Of a stretch of DNA of 64,000 nucleotides, positions 46,867 to 56,034 are shown piece by piece. Source of the DNA: Staphylospora marina (GTDB lineage: Bacteria; Bacillota; Bacilli; Thermoactinomycetales; Thermoactinomycetaceae). The notes under the pieces were generated by a model. The model worked only from the letters and a program-made list of their open reading frames with translations. It searched no databases and was not told the origin of the DNA. The stretch is taken from positions 786,001-850,000 of the forward strand of contig NZ_CP034118.1 in the NCBI RefSeq assembly GCF_003856495.1, written 5' to 3'. A program made the position numbers and the translations under genes. Numbering within the stretch: the first letter of the stretch is position 1; every line of letters starts with the position of its first letter.

Positions 46867-49287
46867 GTGCTGGTATCCTACGAATGGCTTTCCCGTTACG
46901 TGGAACTTGAAGGAATTACTCCCGAAGACATTGCGATGGAATTGAACCGGACGGGCATCGAGGTGGAAGTGATCTATACCCGGGACACCGGCGTGTCCGG
47001 CGTGGTCATCGGTCAGGTGCTCTCCGTCGAAAAACACCCGGAAGCCGACAAGCTCAAGGTTTGCATGGTGTCGGTCGGCCCGGGGAAAATCCTCCAAATC
47101 GTGTGCGGAGCGTCCAACGTGGCTCCGGGCCAACGCGTGCCGGTCGCGCTGGTCGGCGCGAAACTTCCCGGAGGGGTCCACATCAAGAATGCCGTGCTTC
47201 GCGGGGTGGAATCCCAGGGCATGATCTGTTCGGCCCGTGAGCTGGGACTGCCGGACAAAGTGATCATGAAGGAGCAGACGGAAGGCATTCTGGTGCTCGG
47301 ACCGGATGCGCCGATCGGGGGAGACATCAAGGACTACCTCGGCATGAATGACGAAGTGATCGAACTTCAGCTCACGCCCAACCGTTCCGACTGTCTCAGC
47401 ATGTTCGGCGTGGCTTATGAAGTGGCGGCCATTTTCGACCGGCAGCTCATGTTGCCGGAAGTGAGCCTGTCCGCTCCCGAAGGACCCTCTTCGCCGGTGG
47501 AAATCATGATTCAGTCCGAGGACGATTGTCCGTTCTATGCCGCACAGGTGGTGCACGGCATCAAGATCGGCCCTTCCCCGCAATGGATGCAAAACCGGCT
47601 CATTTCCGCAGGCATCCGGCCGATCAACAACGTCGTCGACATCACCAACTATGTGATGCTGGAAACGGGGCAACCGCTGCACGCCTTTGACTACGACAAG
47701 ATTCCGGAAGGCCGGATTGCCGTCCGTCGGGCCGTGAAAGGCGAGACTTTGGTCACGCTGGACGGTCAGCTTCGGGAGTTGGAAGAAGACATGTTGCTGA
47801 TCACGGACGGTACCCATCCGATTGCGGTCGCCGGCGTGATGGGCGGCGAATCGTCCGAAGTGACGTCGGAAACCGTGTCGGTGCTCATCGAATCCGCCTT
47901 CTTCGATCCGGCGATCGTCCGGAGAGGCTCCCGGAAGTTGGGGCTTCGGACGGAAGCGAGCAACCGCTTCGAGAAAGGCGTGGACCCCGAACGGATCGTT
48001 CCCGCGCTCGCGCGTGCCGTGGAGCTGATGGAGCAGTTGGCGGGAGGCGTGGCCGGCTCCGAAGTGATGGTGCAAAAAGCGGGTGACGTGGACGATGTGG
48101 TAATCCCGCTCAGACATGACCGTTTGGAAAGTCTGATCGGAAATGAGCTGAGTGAGGAAGAGGTACTTGACATTTTCAGACGCCTCCGGTTCACCGTGGA
48201 ATCCGGGGAAGGTGTCTATCACGTGAAAGTGCCCACCCGCCGTCCGGACGTGACGATGGAGGTCGACTTGATCGAAGAAGTGGCGCGGCTGTACGGGTAT
48301 GAACGGATCAAGGCTCGTCTTCCCATGGGCATGCAATCCCAAGGCGGATTGACCCGTGAACAAAAGCTGCGCCGGGTGATTCGGCACACGCTCCGTCAGC
48401 TGGGCCTCAGCGAAGCGATCACTTACAGCCTCACCTCGGAACCGCTGAACGCCGAAGTGGAGCCGCTGAAATCGTCCCGTCCCATCCGGCTGGCCATGCC
48501 GATGAGCCAGGACCGGACGGTGCTGAGGACCGGACTGGTGCCGTCACTCATCCAGGCGGCGTCGTACAACCGCAACCACGGCAACGGCCGGGTGGCTCTG
48601 TTTGAGATGGGCAAAACCTATCATTCCGCGGAAGAAGTGCTGACGGTTCTCCCGGATGAGCGCTGGGAATTGGCCGCTCTGATCGACGGCAAACCCGATC
48701 CCTCCGTCTGGAAGCAAGCATCCGTCGAAGGGCACGGATTCTACCGGCTGAAAGGAATTTTGGAATCCCTGTTCACCCGTCTCGGCATCAGCGGGGTTCG
48801 GTATGAGGTGGCCGCGCCGAACGGATTCCATCCCGGTCGCACCGCCGTCATCCTCATCGAAAATGAAGTCGTCGGCATGATCGGGCAACTTCATCCGAAA
48901 CTGGCGGCCAAGCATGATCTGGAAGAGCCGGTCGTGTTCCAGCTGGATCTCGCCACGCTCATCACCGCCGTCCCCGATCAGGCCCGGTATGTGGCGATTC
49001 CCCGATATCCGGCCGTCACCCGGGACTTGGCGGTGGTGGTGGATCAGGATGTCCCCGCCGGCGATCTCGAAGCAGGAATCCGGAAAGTGGCCGGAGAATT
49101 ACTCGAATCCGTAGCACTTTTCGACGTGTTTTCCGGAGAGAGAATCGGGGAAGGAAAGAAAAGTGTGGCGTTCTCTCTCGTATACCGGGCAAAAGACCGT
49201 ACGTTGACGGATGAGGAAGTTCAGGAAGTGCATGACCGGATGGTCCGGCATCTGGAGGAAGAATACGGGGCCATGCTGAGACAGTGA
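46867..49287 (+). CDS. pheT: Phenylalanine--tRNA ligase beta subunit PheT
   Basis: 806-residue beta subunit: an N-terminal OB tRNA-binding domain (about 40-150), B3/4 editing domain, B5 DNA/RNA-binding domain, a catalytic-like core, and the C-terminal FDX-ACB anticodon domain (YPAVTRDLAVVVDQD near 720). GTG 46867 follows AAGGAGTGACG. Length is standard. In Bacillus rnhC follows pheT; here it does not. Confidence 0.97.
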   Translation: MLVSYEWLSRYVELEGITPEDIAMELNRTGIEVEVIYTRDTGVSGVVIGQVLSVEKHPEADKLKVCMVSVGPGKILQIVCGASNVAPGQRVPVALVGAKLPGGVHIKNAVLRGVESQGMICSARELGLPDKVIMKEQTEGILVLGPDAPIGGDIKDYLGMNDEVIELQLTPNRSDCLSMFGVAYEVAAIFDRQLMLPEVSLSAPEGPSSPVEIMIQSEDDCPFYAAQVVHGIKIGPSPQWMQNRLISAGIRPINNVVDITNYVMLETGQPLHAFDYDKIPEGRIAVRRAVKGETLVTLDGQLRELEEDMLLITDGTHPIAVAGVMGGESSEVTSETVSVLIESAFFDPAIVRRGSRKLGLRTEASNRFEKGVDPERIVPALARAVELMEQLAGGVAGSEVMVQKAGDVDDVVIPLRHDRLESLIGNELSEEEVLDIFRRLRFTVESGEGVYHVKVPTRRPDVTMEVDLIEEVARLYGYERIKARLPMGMQSQGGLTREQKLRRVIRHTLRQLGLSEAITYSLTSEPLNAEVEPLKSSRPIRLAMPMSQDRTVLRTGLVPSLIQAASYNRNHGNGRVALFEMGKTYHSAEEVLTVLPDERWELAALIDGKPDPSVWKQASVEGHGFYRLKGILESLFTRLGISGVRYEVAAPNGFHPGRTAVILIENEVVGMIGQLHPKLAAKHDLEEPVVFQLDLATLITAVPDQARYVAIPRYPAVTRDLAVVVDQDVPAGDLEAGIRKVAGELLESVALFDVFSGERIGEGKKSVAFSLVYRAKDRTLTDEEVQEVHDRMVRHLEEEYGAMLRQ

Positions 49288-49292
49288 CGAGA

Positions 49293-49340
49293 AACACCGG
49301 CGCACTTCCGCCTGCGAAAGCCGCGCCGGTGTTCTTCCCC
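49293..49340 (+). terminator. Terminator-like hairpin after pheT
   Basis: AACACCGGCGC (49293-49303) pairs perfectly with GCGCCGGTGTT (49323-49333). The following CTTCCCCC is T-poor, so termination may be partial. Confidence 0.55.
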
Positions 49341-49389
49341 CGCTTTCTTCCATCCAACCCTTCACATCCGGGTGAAGGAGGCGGTGAAC

Positions 49390-49638
49390 GTGAAAAACCG
49401 ACTGACGGTGGAAATTTACGGACAGCAGTACCAGCTTGCCGGCAAAGCCAGTCCCGGCCACATGAGACAGGTGGCCAGTCATGTCGATGAAAAAATGAGA
49501 CAGATTGCCGACAAGCATCCCCGGTTGGATACCACAAGGTTGGCCGTTCTGTCGGCGGTGAACATCGCCGATGATTATTTGAGACTGAAGCAACAACACG
49601 ATGAGATCCTCCACCTCATCGAGGATGAAGAGCCGTGA
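49390..49638 (+). CDS. zapA: Cell division protein ZapA
   Basis: 82-residue FtsZ-bundling protein. VKNRLTVEIYGQQYQLAG forms the N-terminal beta-rich head and the rest is one long helix (VDEKMRQIADKHPRLDTTRL). GTG 49390 is eight bases after AAGGAGG; a second GTG at 49384 is too close. It leads zapA-cvpA, ahead of polX and mutS2, as in Bacillus. Confidence 0.92.
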   Translation: MKNRLTVEIYGQQYQLAGKASPGHMRQVASHVDEKMRQIADKHPRLDTTRLAVLSAVNIADDYLRLKQQHDEILHLIEDEEP

Positions 49639-49654
49639 GGGGAGACCGTTGATC

Positions 49655-50182
49655 ATGCTGGATCTGATCCTTCTGTTTTTGCTTGCCGGTTCGGTGCTGC
49701 ACGGACTCCGGACGGGGCTGGTTCAACAGGCCGTGTCTCTGGTCGCTTGGCTGGCCGCCGCATGGGGAGCCTGGCAGTTCAGCGATGAACTGACACCGGT
49801 GATCTCCGGCGCATGGCCGCTGGATGATGTGGGGAGGAGCGGATGGATGTCACTCCTTCCCGTGGAACAGATCCTGCATTCCACCATGGCTTTCATCGTT
49901 TTGTTTTTCGGAATCCGGTTTCTGTTTTTGCTCGCCGCTCCGATCCTGAACCTGGTGGCCGATCTTCCGCTGATTTCCTGGGTCAACCGGCTCGGCGGGG
50001 CCGGTTTGTCGCTGCTGAAGTTCGTGCTGGTGACCGTGATTGCCGTTCATCTGCTGCATGTGCTCCCTTGGGAAGCGGGAAACGAAGCGGTAAGCGGTTC
50101 TTTGATTGCCGACATGGTGCTGGATTGGACTCCGGATTTGAAGGACGGGCTGATCAACCTGCTGTGGAACCAAGCGGGTTGA
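49655..50182 (+). CDS. CvpA-family membrane protein
   Basis: 175-residue membrane protein with four predicted segments and the CvpA-type start MLDLILLFLLAGSVLHGLRTG. E. coli CvpA was found through colicin V export; the Bacillus orthologue YshB has no defined role. ATG 49655 follows GAGGGGAG; TTG 49649 is the alternative. It begins 16 bp behind zapA. Confidence 0.85.
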   Translation: MLDLILLFLLAGSVLHGLRTGLVQQAVSLVAWLAAAWGAWQFSDELTPVISGAWPLDDVGRSGWMSLLPVEQILHSTMAFIVLFFGIRFLFLLAAPILNLVADLPLISWVNRLGGAGLSLLKFVLVTVIAVHLLHVLPWEAGNEAVSGSLIADMVLDWTPDLKDGLINLLWNQAG

Positions 50183-50220
50183 GAGGCCCGCTCTTTGGAA
50201 GTGCCGTTCAGGACATTCAC

Positions 50221-50246
50221 ACCCCCGGGAGGGGGTTTTTCTTTTT
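50221..50246 (+). terminator. Terminator after the CvpA gene
   Basis: ACCCCC (50221-50226), loop GGGA, GGGGGT (50231-50236), then TTTTCTTTTT. Confidence 0.75.
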
Positions 50247-50278
50247 GAGGGGAATACTGCGTTCGGAGGGATCAGGCA

Positions 50279-52009
50279 GTGAATAATCCGGGCATTGCCG
50301 GCATGTTGCATCAGCTGGCGGATTATCTGGAGATTGAAGGAGAGAACCCGTTCAGGGTGAATGCGTGGCGTCGGGCGGCCCGCGCGGTGGAAAACAGTCG
50401 CATTCCCGTGGTCGACATGTTGGATCGATTGGAAAATCTTCCGGGGGTGGGCAAAGGAACCGCGGCGGTGATCAGGGAAATGGCAACCACCGGAACGGCA
50501 CAGGTCCTGGAGGATCTGAAGCGGCGCATTCCCCCGGGATTGCCCGTCCTGCTCGGCATTCCCGGTTTGGGGCCCAAATCACTCCATCTGCTTCACCGGG
50601 AACTGGGAATTTCCGACCTGCGGGATCTGGTTCAGGCGGCGGAAGAGGGGAAGATCCGGAATCTGCCGGGATTCGGGGTCAAGAAAGAACAAAAACTTCT
50701 CGAGGCCATCCGGAAACTGGGAAGCCGACCGAACCGCCGCCTGTTGGCGGAGGCCCGTCAATTGGCCGATGTCGTGCTGCGCAAGTTGGCCGGGCATCCC
50801 GCCGTCGTTCGGATCGAACCTGCCGGGAGTTTGAGACGGGGAAAAGAGACGGTGAAGGATCTCGACTTCGTGGTGGCCACCGAACATCCGAAAGAAGCGG
50901 GAGAAGCGATTTTGGCCGTTTCCGAGGTGAAGGAAGTGACGGCAAAGGGGGACACGAAGATCACGGTCGAACTGGAAGCGGACGGAATCCGGATGTCCGC
51001 CGATTTCCGTCTCGTGGCTCCCGAGAAGTTTGCGTCGGCATGGCTGCATTTCACCGGCTCTGCCGCCCACAACGTGAGAATCCGGCAACGGGCGAAAGAA
51101 CTCGGATGGAAGGTGAGCGAATACGGAATTTCGGACGACCGGTCCGGGGAGGAGCGGACGTTTGCATCCGAAGAGGCATTTTACCGGGCGCTCGGTCTTC
51201 CGTATATCGAACCCGAACTGCGGGAGGATCAGGGTGAATTCGAAGCGGCCGAACAAAACGGATTGCCGGACTTGATCCGTCCCGATGATGTCCGTGGAGA
51301 CTTGCACATGCATACCGTCTGGAGCGACGGTGCGGAAACCGTGTACGAAATGGCCGTGGCGGCGCGGGAGAGAGGATACGAGTACATCGCCGTGACCGAT
51401 CATTCCCGGTCGCTCCGCGTGGCTTACGGACTTTCCGTGGACGAACTCATGAAGCAATGGGAAGAGATCGATCGGGTCAATCGGGAGTTGGAAGGCATCA
51501 CCGTGCTGAAAGGAGCGGAAGTGGACATTCTTGCGGACGGATCGTTGGACTATCCGGATGAGATCCTGGAGCGGCTCGACGTGGTGATCGCCTCGGTGCA
51601 CAGCCGGCTCGGACTCGATGAAGAAACGATGACCGATCGGATCCTTCGCGCGATAAAGCATCCATATGTTCACATCATCGGTCATCCGACGGGGCGGCTG
51701 TTGGGCAGAAGGGATCCCTGCAAGCTCGATCTCGACAGGCTGTTCAGGACGGCGGCGGACACCGGCACCATCCTCGAACTGAATGCGGATCCCCGAAGGT
51801 TGGATCTCGGTGATCAACTTCTTCGCCGCGCGTGTGAGGAATACGGGACTCTCTTTGTCATCTCCAGCGACGCACATTCCTCTGCCGGATTGGACCGCAT
51901 GGCATACGGAGTGATCACCGCGCGTCGGGCTTGGTTGGAAAAACGGAACGTTCTCAACACGCTTCCGTTGGCTGAACTTCGAAAGAGGCTGCGCAAAGGA
52001 AGACCCTGA
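50279..52009 (+). CDS. polX: DNA polymerase/3'-5' exonuclease PolX
   Basis: 576-residue family X repair polymerase with a PHP exonuclease. HhH motifs (LENLPGVGKGTA, RNLPGFGVKKEQK) occupy the first 140 residues. The nucleotidyl transfer site is GSLRRGKETVKDLDFVVAT near residue 183, with the two Asp of DLDF. The C-terminal PHP domain (about 340-570) shows RGDLHMHTVWSDG and SSDAHSS. GTG 50279 is the start; GGAGGGATCAG lies just upstream. It precedes sleB rather than mutS2 directly. Confidence 0.94.
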   Translation: MNNPGIAGMLHQLADYLEIEGENPFRVNAWRRAARAVENSRIPVVDMLDRLENLPGVGKGTAAVIREMATTGTAQVLEDLKRRIPPGLPVLLGIPGLGPKSLHLLHRELGISDLRDLVQAAEEGKIRNLPGFGVKKEQKLLEAIRKLGSRPNRRLLAEARQLADVVLRKLAGHPAVVRIEPAGSLRRGKETVKDLDFVVATEHPKEAGEAILAVSEVKEVTAKGDTKITVELEADGIRMSADFRLVAPEKFASAWLHFTGSAAHNVRIRQRAKELGWKVSEYGISDDRSGEERTFASEEAFYRALGLPYIEPELREDQGEFEAAEQNGLPDLIRPDDVRGDLHMHTVWSDGAETVYEMAVAARERGYEYIAVTDHSRSLRVAYGLSVDELMKQWEEIDRVNRELEGITVLKGAEVDILADGSLDYPDEILERLDVVIASVHSRLGLDEETMTDRILRAIKHPYVHIIGHPTGRLLGRRDPCKLDLDRLFRTAADTGTILELNADPRRLDLGDQLLRRACEEYGTLFVISSDAHSSAGLDRMAYGVITARRAWLEKRNVLNTLPLAELRKRLRKGRP

Positions 52010-52020
52010 CCTCCATTTCA

Positions 52021-52049
52021 GAATACTTCTCTCTCGTTACGGCATAATA
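52021..52049 (+). promoter_or_regulatory. Putative sigma-G promoter of sleB
   Basis: GAATA (52021-52025), 17-bp spacer, CATAATA (52043-52049). These match the forespore sigma-G consensus GHATR and CATWMTA at all defined positions. sleB is sigma-G dependent in Bacillus. Confidence 0.65.
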
Positions 52050-52086
52050 ACCACAAATGCCGAATGGGAAAGGAACGTGCCTTTTG

Positions 52087-53088
52087 ATGAACAGGAGGAT
52101 TTTGACGGGTCTGACTGCATTCGTTTTGACGTTGATTTCCGTGCTTCCCTGGCCTTCCCAGGCGAGGATCGTACATGGGGCCGCGGGGGAACGGACGGCC
52201 GCCGCATCCTTCGGTCCTCAAACCCTTCGCCAGGGCATGCGCGGCAAAGATGTCGTGGAGCTTCAAGGGCGTTTGAAGTTGCTCGGCTTTTACACCGGGC
52301 CTGTTGACGGTGTGTTCGGCAACCGCACCTATCTGGCCGTTCGACTGTTTCAATACCGGTTCGGAATGAAAGTGGACGGGGTGGTGGGGCCCAAAACCAA
52401 ACTCAAACTGTGGCAGGCCACCAAACACTGGCGGCCCGAGATGACCCCCAAAGCCAAAGTGCTGAAGGTGGGATCACGGGGCGGAGATGTCTATGACCTG
52501 CAGGGAAGACTGAAATTTCTCGGGTTTTATACCGGGCCTGTCGACGGTGCGTATGGCAACCGCACCTATCTGGCCGTTCGACTGTTCCAGTATCGGTTCG
52601 GAATGAAAGTGGACGGAGTGGCCGGGCCGGCCACACTGGAAAAATTGCGCGCCGCAACCCGGAATTATCGCCCGCCTTCTCAGTCGGCTCCCCAATCCCG
52701 CACCGCTTCTTTGCCGCGCTCGTCCTACGGTTTGAAGCAATCGGACATTGACTTGTTGGCACGTTGCGTGTATGCCGAGGGACGGGGGGAACCGTACGTC
52801 GGGCAGGTGGCCATTGCCGCCGTGGTGCTGAACCGGCTTGAAAGCGACAAGTTTCCGGACACCATCCCCGGGATCATCTTTCAGCCGTTGGCCTTTGAAG
52901 CGGTGGCGGACGGACAGATCTGGATGACCCCGAATGAAACGGCCCGCAAAGCGGTCAGGGACGCATTGGCCGGATGGGATCCCTCCGGTGGAGCCCTGTT
53001 CTATTTCAATCCGGAAAGAGCCACGTCCAAATGGATTTGGTCCCGGCCTCAGATCAAGCGCATCGGCAAACACATTTTCACGCGATGA
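52087..53088 (+). CDS. sleB: Spore cortex-lytic enzyme SleB with two peptidoglycan-binding domains
   Basis: Lytic transglycosylase of spore cortex during germination. The 333-residue protein has a signal peptide (about 1-26, ending PSQA), two peptidoglycan-binding_1 domains (about 48-110 and 127-190) and a SleB/Hydrolase_2 domain from about 218, with the catalytic Glu in CVYAEGRGEP. The binding domains are almost identical. ATG 52087 is chosen since the signal peptide begins there and it lies 30 bases past the sigma-G start site; TTG 52084 is possible. It is inserted between polX and mutS2, which adjoin in Bacillus. Confidence 0.92.
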   Translation: MNRRILTGLTAFVLTLISVLPWPSQARIVHGAAGERTAAASFGPQTLRQGMRGKDVVELQGRLKLLGFYTGPVDGVFGNRTYLAVRLFQYRFGMKVDGVVGPKTKLKLWQATKHWRPEMTPKAKVLKVGSRGGDVYDLQGRLKFLGFYTGPVDGAYGNRTYLAVRLFQYRFGMKVDGVAGPATLEKLRAATRNYRPPSQSAPQSRTASLPRSSYGLKQSDIDLLARCVYAEGRGEPYVGQVAIAAVVLNRLESDKFPDTIPGIIFQPLAFEAVADGQIWMTPNETARKAVRDALAGWDPSGGALFYFNPERATSKWIWSRPQIKRIGKHIFTR

Positions 53089-53155
53089 TCCCGAACCGGT
53101 GAGGATGACGCGAAGGTTTCGGAATTCATGGAGCTTCGGGCATTTTGTCCCGTCG

Positions 53156-53183
53156 CCCCCGCTTCTTGTGCGGGGGTTTTTTG
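53156..53183 (+). terminator. Terminator of sleB
   Basis: CCCCCGC (53156-53162) pairs with GCGGGGG (53170-53176), then TTTTTTG. Confidence 0.85.
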
Positions 53184-53206
53184 TTCCGGTTTCTCCGCAT
53201 GGACCA

Positions 53207-53215
53207 TGGTATAAT
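53207..53215 (+). promoter_or_regulatory. Extended -10 promoter of mutS2
   Basis: TGGTATAAT at 53207-53215 is a consensus extended -10. No good -35 is present at 17 bp. Confidence 0.55.
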
Positions 53216-53250
53216 AAAAAATGATTTTCGCAAAAAGAGGAGATGTCGGC

Positions 53251-55611
53251 GTGGAGCAGTGGACGCTGAACACATTGGAATATCATCAAGTGGTGGAACT
53301 GGTCAAACACAGGGCTTCCTCCGAACCGGGCAGAGAGTGGCTTGACGGATTGGTGCCTTCCGATGATCCGGAGGAAGTGAAACGGCGTCTTCAGGCTGTC
53401 GCCGAAGGAATGGATGTGCTTCGGCTCAAAGGAGAAGTTCCGCTTTCCGGGATTCGAGACATCCGAACGGCTCTCAAACGTGCGGAATTGGGTGGAATGC
53501 TGGATGAAGCCGATTGTCTGGATGTGGCTTCCACCGTTTCCGCGGGCCGCAAAGTGAAATCCCTGATGAAGAGAATTGCGGAGGAACAGGCTTCGCTCCC
53601 GCTGTTGCGGGATCTTGTCGGGGGAATCGAAAGCCTGGACAAACTGGAGCAGGCGCTGACGGAAGCGATCGATGAAAACGGAACCGTCCGGGATCAAGCC
53701 AGCCCGGAGCTGCATGCGATCCGTCGTCAACTGGACCGCGTCCGTCGTGACATCCAGGAAACGCTCCAACGGATGATTCGGGATCCGCGCATCGTGAAGA
53801 TGTTGCAAGAGCCGATCATTACCCAGCGTCAGGATCGGTATTGCCTGCCCGTCAAGCAGGAATACCGGGCGTCGTTCGGCGGGATCGTGCATGACCAGTC
53901 TTCTTCCGGAGCCACGTTGTTCATCGAACCCCAATCGGTGGTCCTGTTGAACAACCGGCTTCGTGAACTGGAGCTGGCCGAGCGCAAAGAGGTGGAAAAG
54001 GTGCTGGCCCGGCTGACCTCCCTGGTGTCGGACGAAACCGAACCTCTCCGGGAGAACCTGCGGCGATTGGCGGAACTCGACGCGGTGATGGCCAAGGCCC
54101 GTTTCGGATCAGACTTCAACGGAGTGTGCCCGGACGTTTCCGACCGCATGGAACTTCGATTGAAAAAAGCGCGCCATCCGCTGATTCCCCGCGATCGGGT
54201 GGTACCGATTGACGTTGAAATGGGAACCCGTTGGAGGGCCATCATCATCACCGGGCCCAACACCGGGGGGAAGACGGTCACGCTGAAAACAATCGGTCTG
54301 TTTGCCCTGATGACGCAATCGGGGATTCCGATTCCCGCCGATGAGGGGAGCATGTTGCCGGTTTACTCCGGAGTTCTTGCGGACATCGGGGATGAACAAA
54401 GCATTGAGCAAAATCTGAGCACGTTTTCCGGTCACATGAAAAACATCATCCGCATCATCGAACGGCTGGACGAGCGAAGTCTGGTCATGTTCGACGAATT
54501 GGGAGCCGGTACGGACCCGACCGAAGGAGCCGCATTGGCCATCGCCATTTTGGAACATGCGATCGCCCGGGGCAGTTCCGTGGTGGCCACGACCCACTAC
54601 AGCGAATTGAAAGAGTTTGCGCATACCCATCCCCAAGCGGTCAACGCCAGTGTGGAATTTGACGAGGAAACCCTCCGGCCCACATATCGTCTGCTCGTCG
54701 GAGTGCCGGGGCGGAGCAACGCGTTTGCCATCGCGTCACGTCTTGGACTTTCCACGGACATCATCAACGCGGCCAAATCCCGGATCTCCGCGGATGAACA
54801 GCGTTTGGAGGAAATGATCGCGTCACTGGGCGAAGAACGGCGCCTCGCCGAAGAGGAACGCCGGAACATGGAACAGCTTCGCAGGGAAGCGGAGCGTTGG
54901 CATGAAGAACTTGAGAAAAAGCGACTTTCCTGGGAAGAGGAAAAAGAGAAAATGCGGGAAAAAGCCAGGCAAGAAGCGCGCGCCATCGTGCAAAAAGCCC
55001 GCAGGGAAGCGGAAGAAGTGCTCAAAGAGCTTCGGGAGTGGGCACGACAAAAGCCGCAGGATCTCAAGGAACACCAACTGACGGAAGCGAAAAAACGGTT
55101 GGAAGAGGCGATTCCCTCTTGGGAGAAGAATCGTGCGAACGCCCGTGCGACCGCTGCCGACACGAACATTTCCGTGGGAGATGAAGTGCGGGTTCTGACC
55201 GTCAATCAGAAAGGAACCGTGGTGGAGGCGCTTCCCGGAGACGAATTCCAGGTTCAGATCGGTGTGCTGAAAATGAAAGTTCACCGGGACCGGCTCGAAA
55301 AGCTGAAACAGCCCAAAAAAAGGACGGAGCCCAAAGGATCCACATCGATCCACCGAACGGGACCGTCCGTTCGCCCGGAGCTGGATCTGCGCGGGATGAT
55401 GGTCGACGAAGCCATTCCGGAAATTGACCGGTATCTGGATCAGGCGATTTTGTCCGGATACAAACAGGTTCACCTGATTCACGGAAAGGGAACGGGAGCG
55501 CTCAGAGCGGGCGTGCAGGAATTCCTGCGGCGCCACCGGGCGGTCAAATCTTACCGCTTGGGGGCACACGGGGAAGGAGGAAGCGGCGTCACCGTCGTGG
55601 AACTTCGGTAA
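53251..55611 (+). CDS. mutS2: Endonuclease MutS2
   Basis: 786-residue MutS-family ATPase without the mismatch-recognition domain; in Bacillus it acts on stalled or collided ribosomes and was earlier linked to recombination. It has Walker A TGPNTGGKTVTLK near residue 340, Walker B MFDELGAGTDPTEG, a long coiled coil (about 520-630, rich in Glu/Arg/Lys) and a C-terminal Smr nuclease (LDLRGMMVDEA, HLIHGKGTGALR). GTG 53251 follows AGAGGAGATG; the frame is open from ATG 53221 but that ATG lacks a ribosome site. Confidence 0.94.
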   Translation: MEQWTLNTLEYHQVVELVKHRASSEPGREWLDGLVPSDDPEEVKRRLQAVAEGMDVLRLKGEVPLSGIRDIRTALKRAELGGMLDEADCLDVASTVSAGRKVKSLMKRIAEEQASLPLLRDLVGGIESLDKLEQALTEAIDENGTVRDQASPELHAIRRQLDRVRRDIQETLQRMIRDPRIVKMLQEPIITQRQDRYCLPVKQEYRASFGGIVHDQSSSGATLFIEPQSVVLLNNRLRELELAERKEVEKVLARLTSLVSDETEPLRENLRRLAELDAVMAKARFGSDFNGVCPDVSDRMELRLKKARHPLIPRDRVVPIDVEMGTRWRAIIITGPNTGGKTVTLKTIGLFALMTQSGIPIPADEGSMLPVYSGVLADIGDEQSIEQNLSTFSGHMKNIIRIIERLDERSLVMFDELGAGTDPTEGAALAIAILEHAIARGSSVVATTHYSELKEFAHTHPQAVNASVEFDEETLRPTYRLLVGVPGRSNAFAIASRLGLSTDIINAAKSRISADEQRLEEMIASLGEERRLAEEERRNMEQLRREAERWHEELEKKRLSWEEEKEKMREKARQEARAIVQKARREAEEVLKELREWARQKPQDLKEHQLTEAKKRLEEAIPSWEKNRANARATAADTNISVGDEVRVLTVNQKGTVVEALPGDEFQVQIGVLKMKVHRDRLEKLKQPKKRTEPKGSTSIHRTGPSVRPELDLRGMMVDEAIPEIDRYLDQAILSGYKQVHLIHGKGTGALRAGVQEFLRRHRAVKSYRLGAHGEGGSGVTVVELR

Positions 55612-55728
55612 GCTCCAAGCAACGTCCGATGCCCGCCGGAGATTTGATGTCGGCCTTTCGGCATCGACGAAACCGCGGACAAGCACTGTCCGGGAGTGTC
55701 ATCTTCAACTCGTTCGACGGAGGGACTC

Positions 55729-55812
55729 ATGCAATATTTGCCGAAGATCCTTGGAACCATCGCGCTGATCTTTTTTGCGGTGGGTGTTGTCTGGTTCATA
55801 TTGAATGCATAG
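55729..55812 (+). CDS. 27-residue membrane peptide downstream of mutS2
   Basis: A very short open frame with ATG at 55729 preceded by GGAGGG at normal spacing. It encodes a Lys-positive N-terminus (MQYLPK) then one hydrophobic helix (ILGTIALIFFAVGVVWFIL) and stops at once. The strong ribosome site, clean single-helix composition and a terminator 28 bases later support a real gene. It may share the mutS2 transcript. No function can be given; single-helix miniproteins of this size are common in sporulating Bacillota. Confidence 0.6.
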   Translation: MQYLPKILGTIALIFFAVGVVWFILNA

Positions 55813-55840
55813 CCCGATGCGGGAGAAATCCCGTCACGCA

Positions 55841-55873
55841 AGCTGTCGGCACTCAGCCGACAGCTTTTTTTCT
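55841..55873 (+). terminator. Terminator after the 27-residue gene
   Basis: AGCTGTCGGC (55841-55850) pairs perfectly with GCCGACAGCT (55856-55865), followed by a run of T. Confidence 0.9.
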
Positions 55874-55955
55874 CATGCATGAAGGGGGTTGCCGGTCACA
55901 AGATGGAGCGGGGGTGGAAGATAAGAGGGGGTAGGGGTTTCCGGGTTCCGCAAAT

Positions 55956-55993
55956 GAAAAATCGCCGGAGATGTTCCGAAAAACATCTCCGGC
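55956..55993 (-). terminator. Terminator of the downstream subtilisin-like gene
   Basis: GCCGGAGATGTT (55964-55975) pairs perfectly with AACATCTCCGGC (55982-55993). On the minus strand GATTTTTC follows. Confidence 0.85.
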
Positions 55994-56034
55994 AACGGTT
56001 CAGGAAATTTTCGGACGGGTTTGGATCCGCTTCC

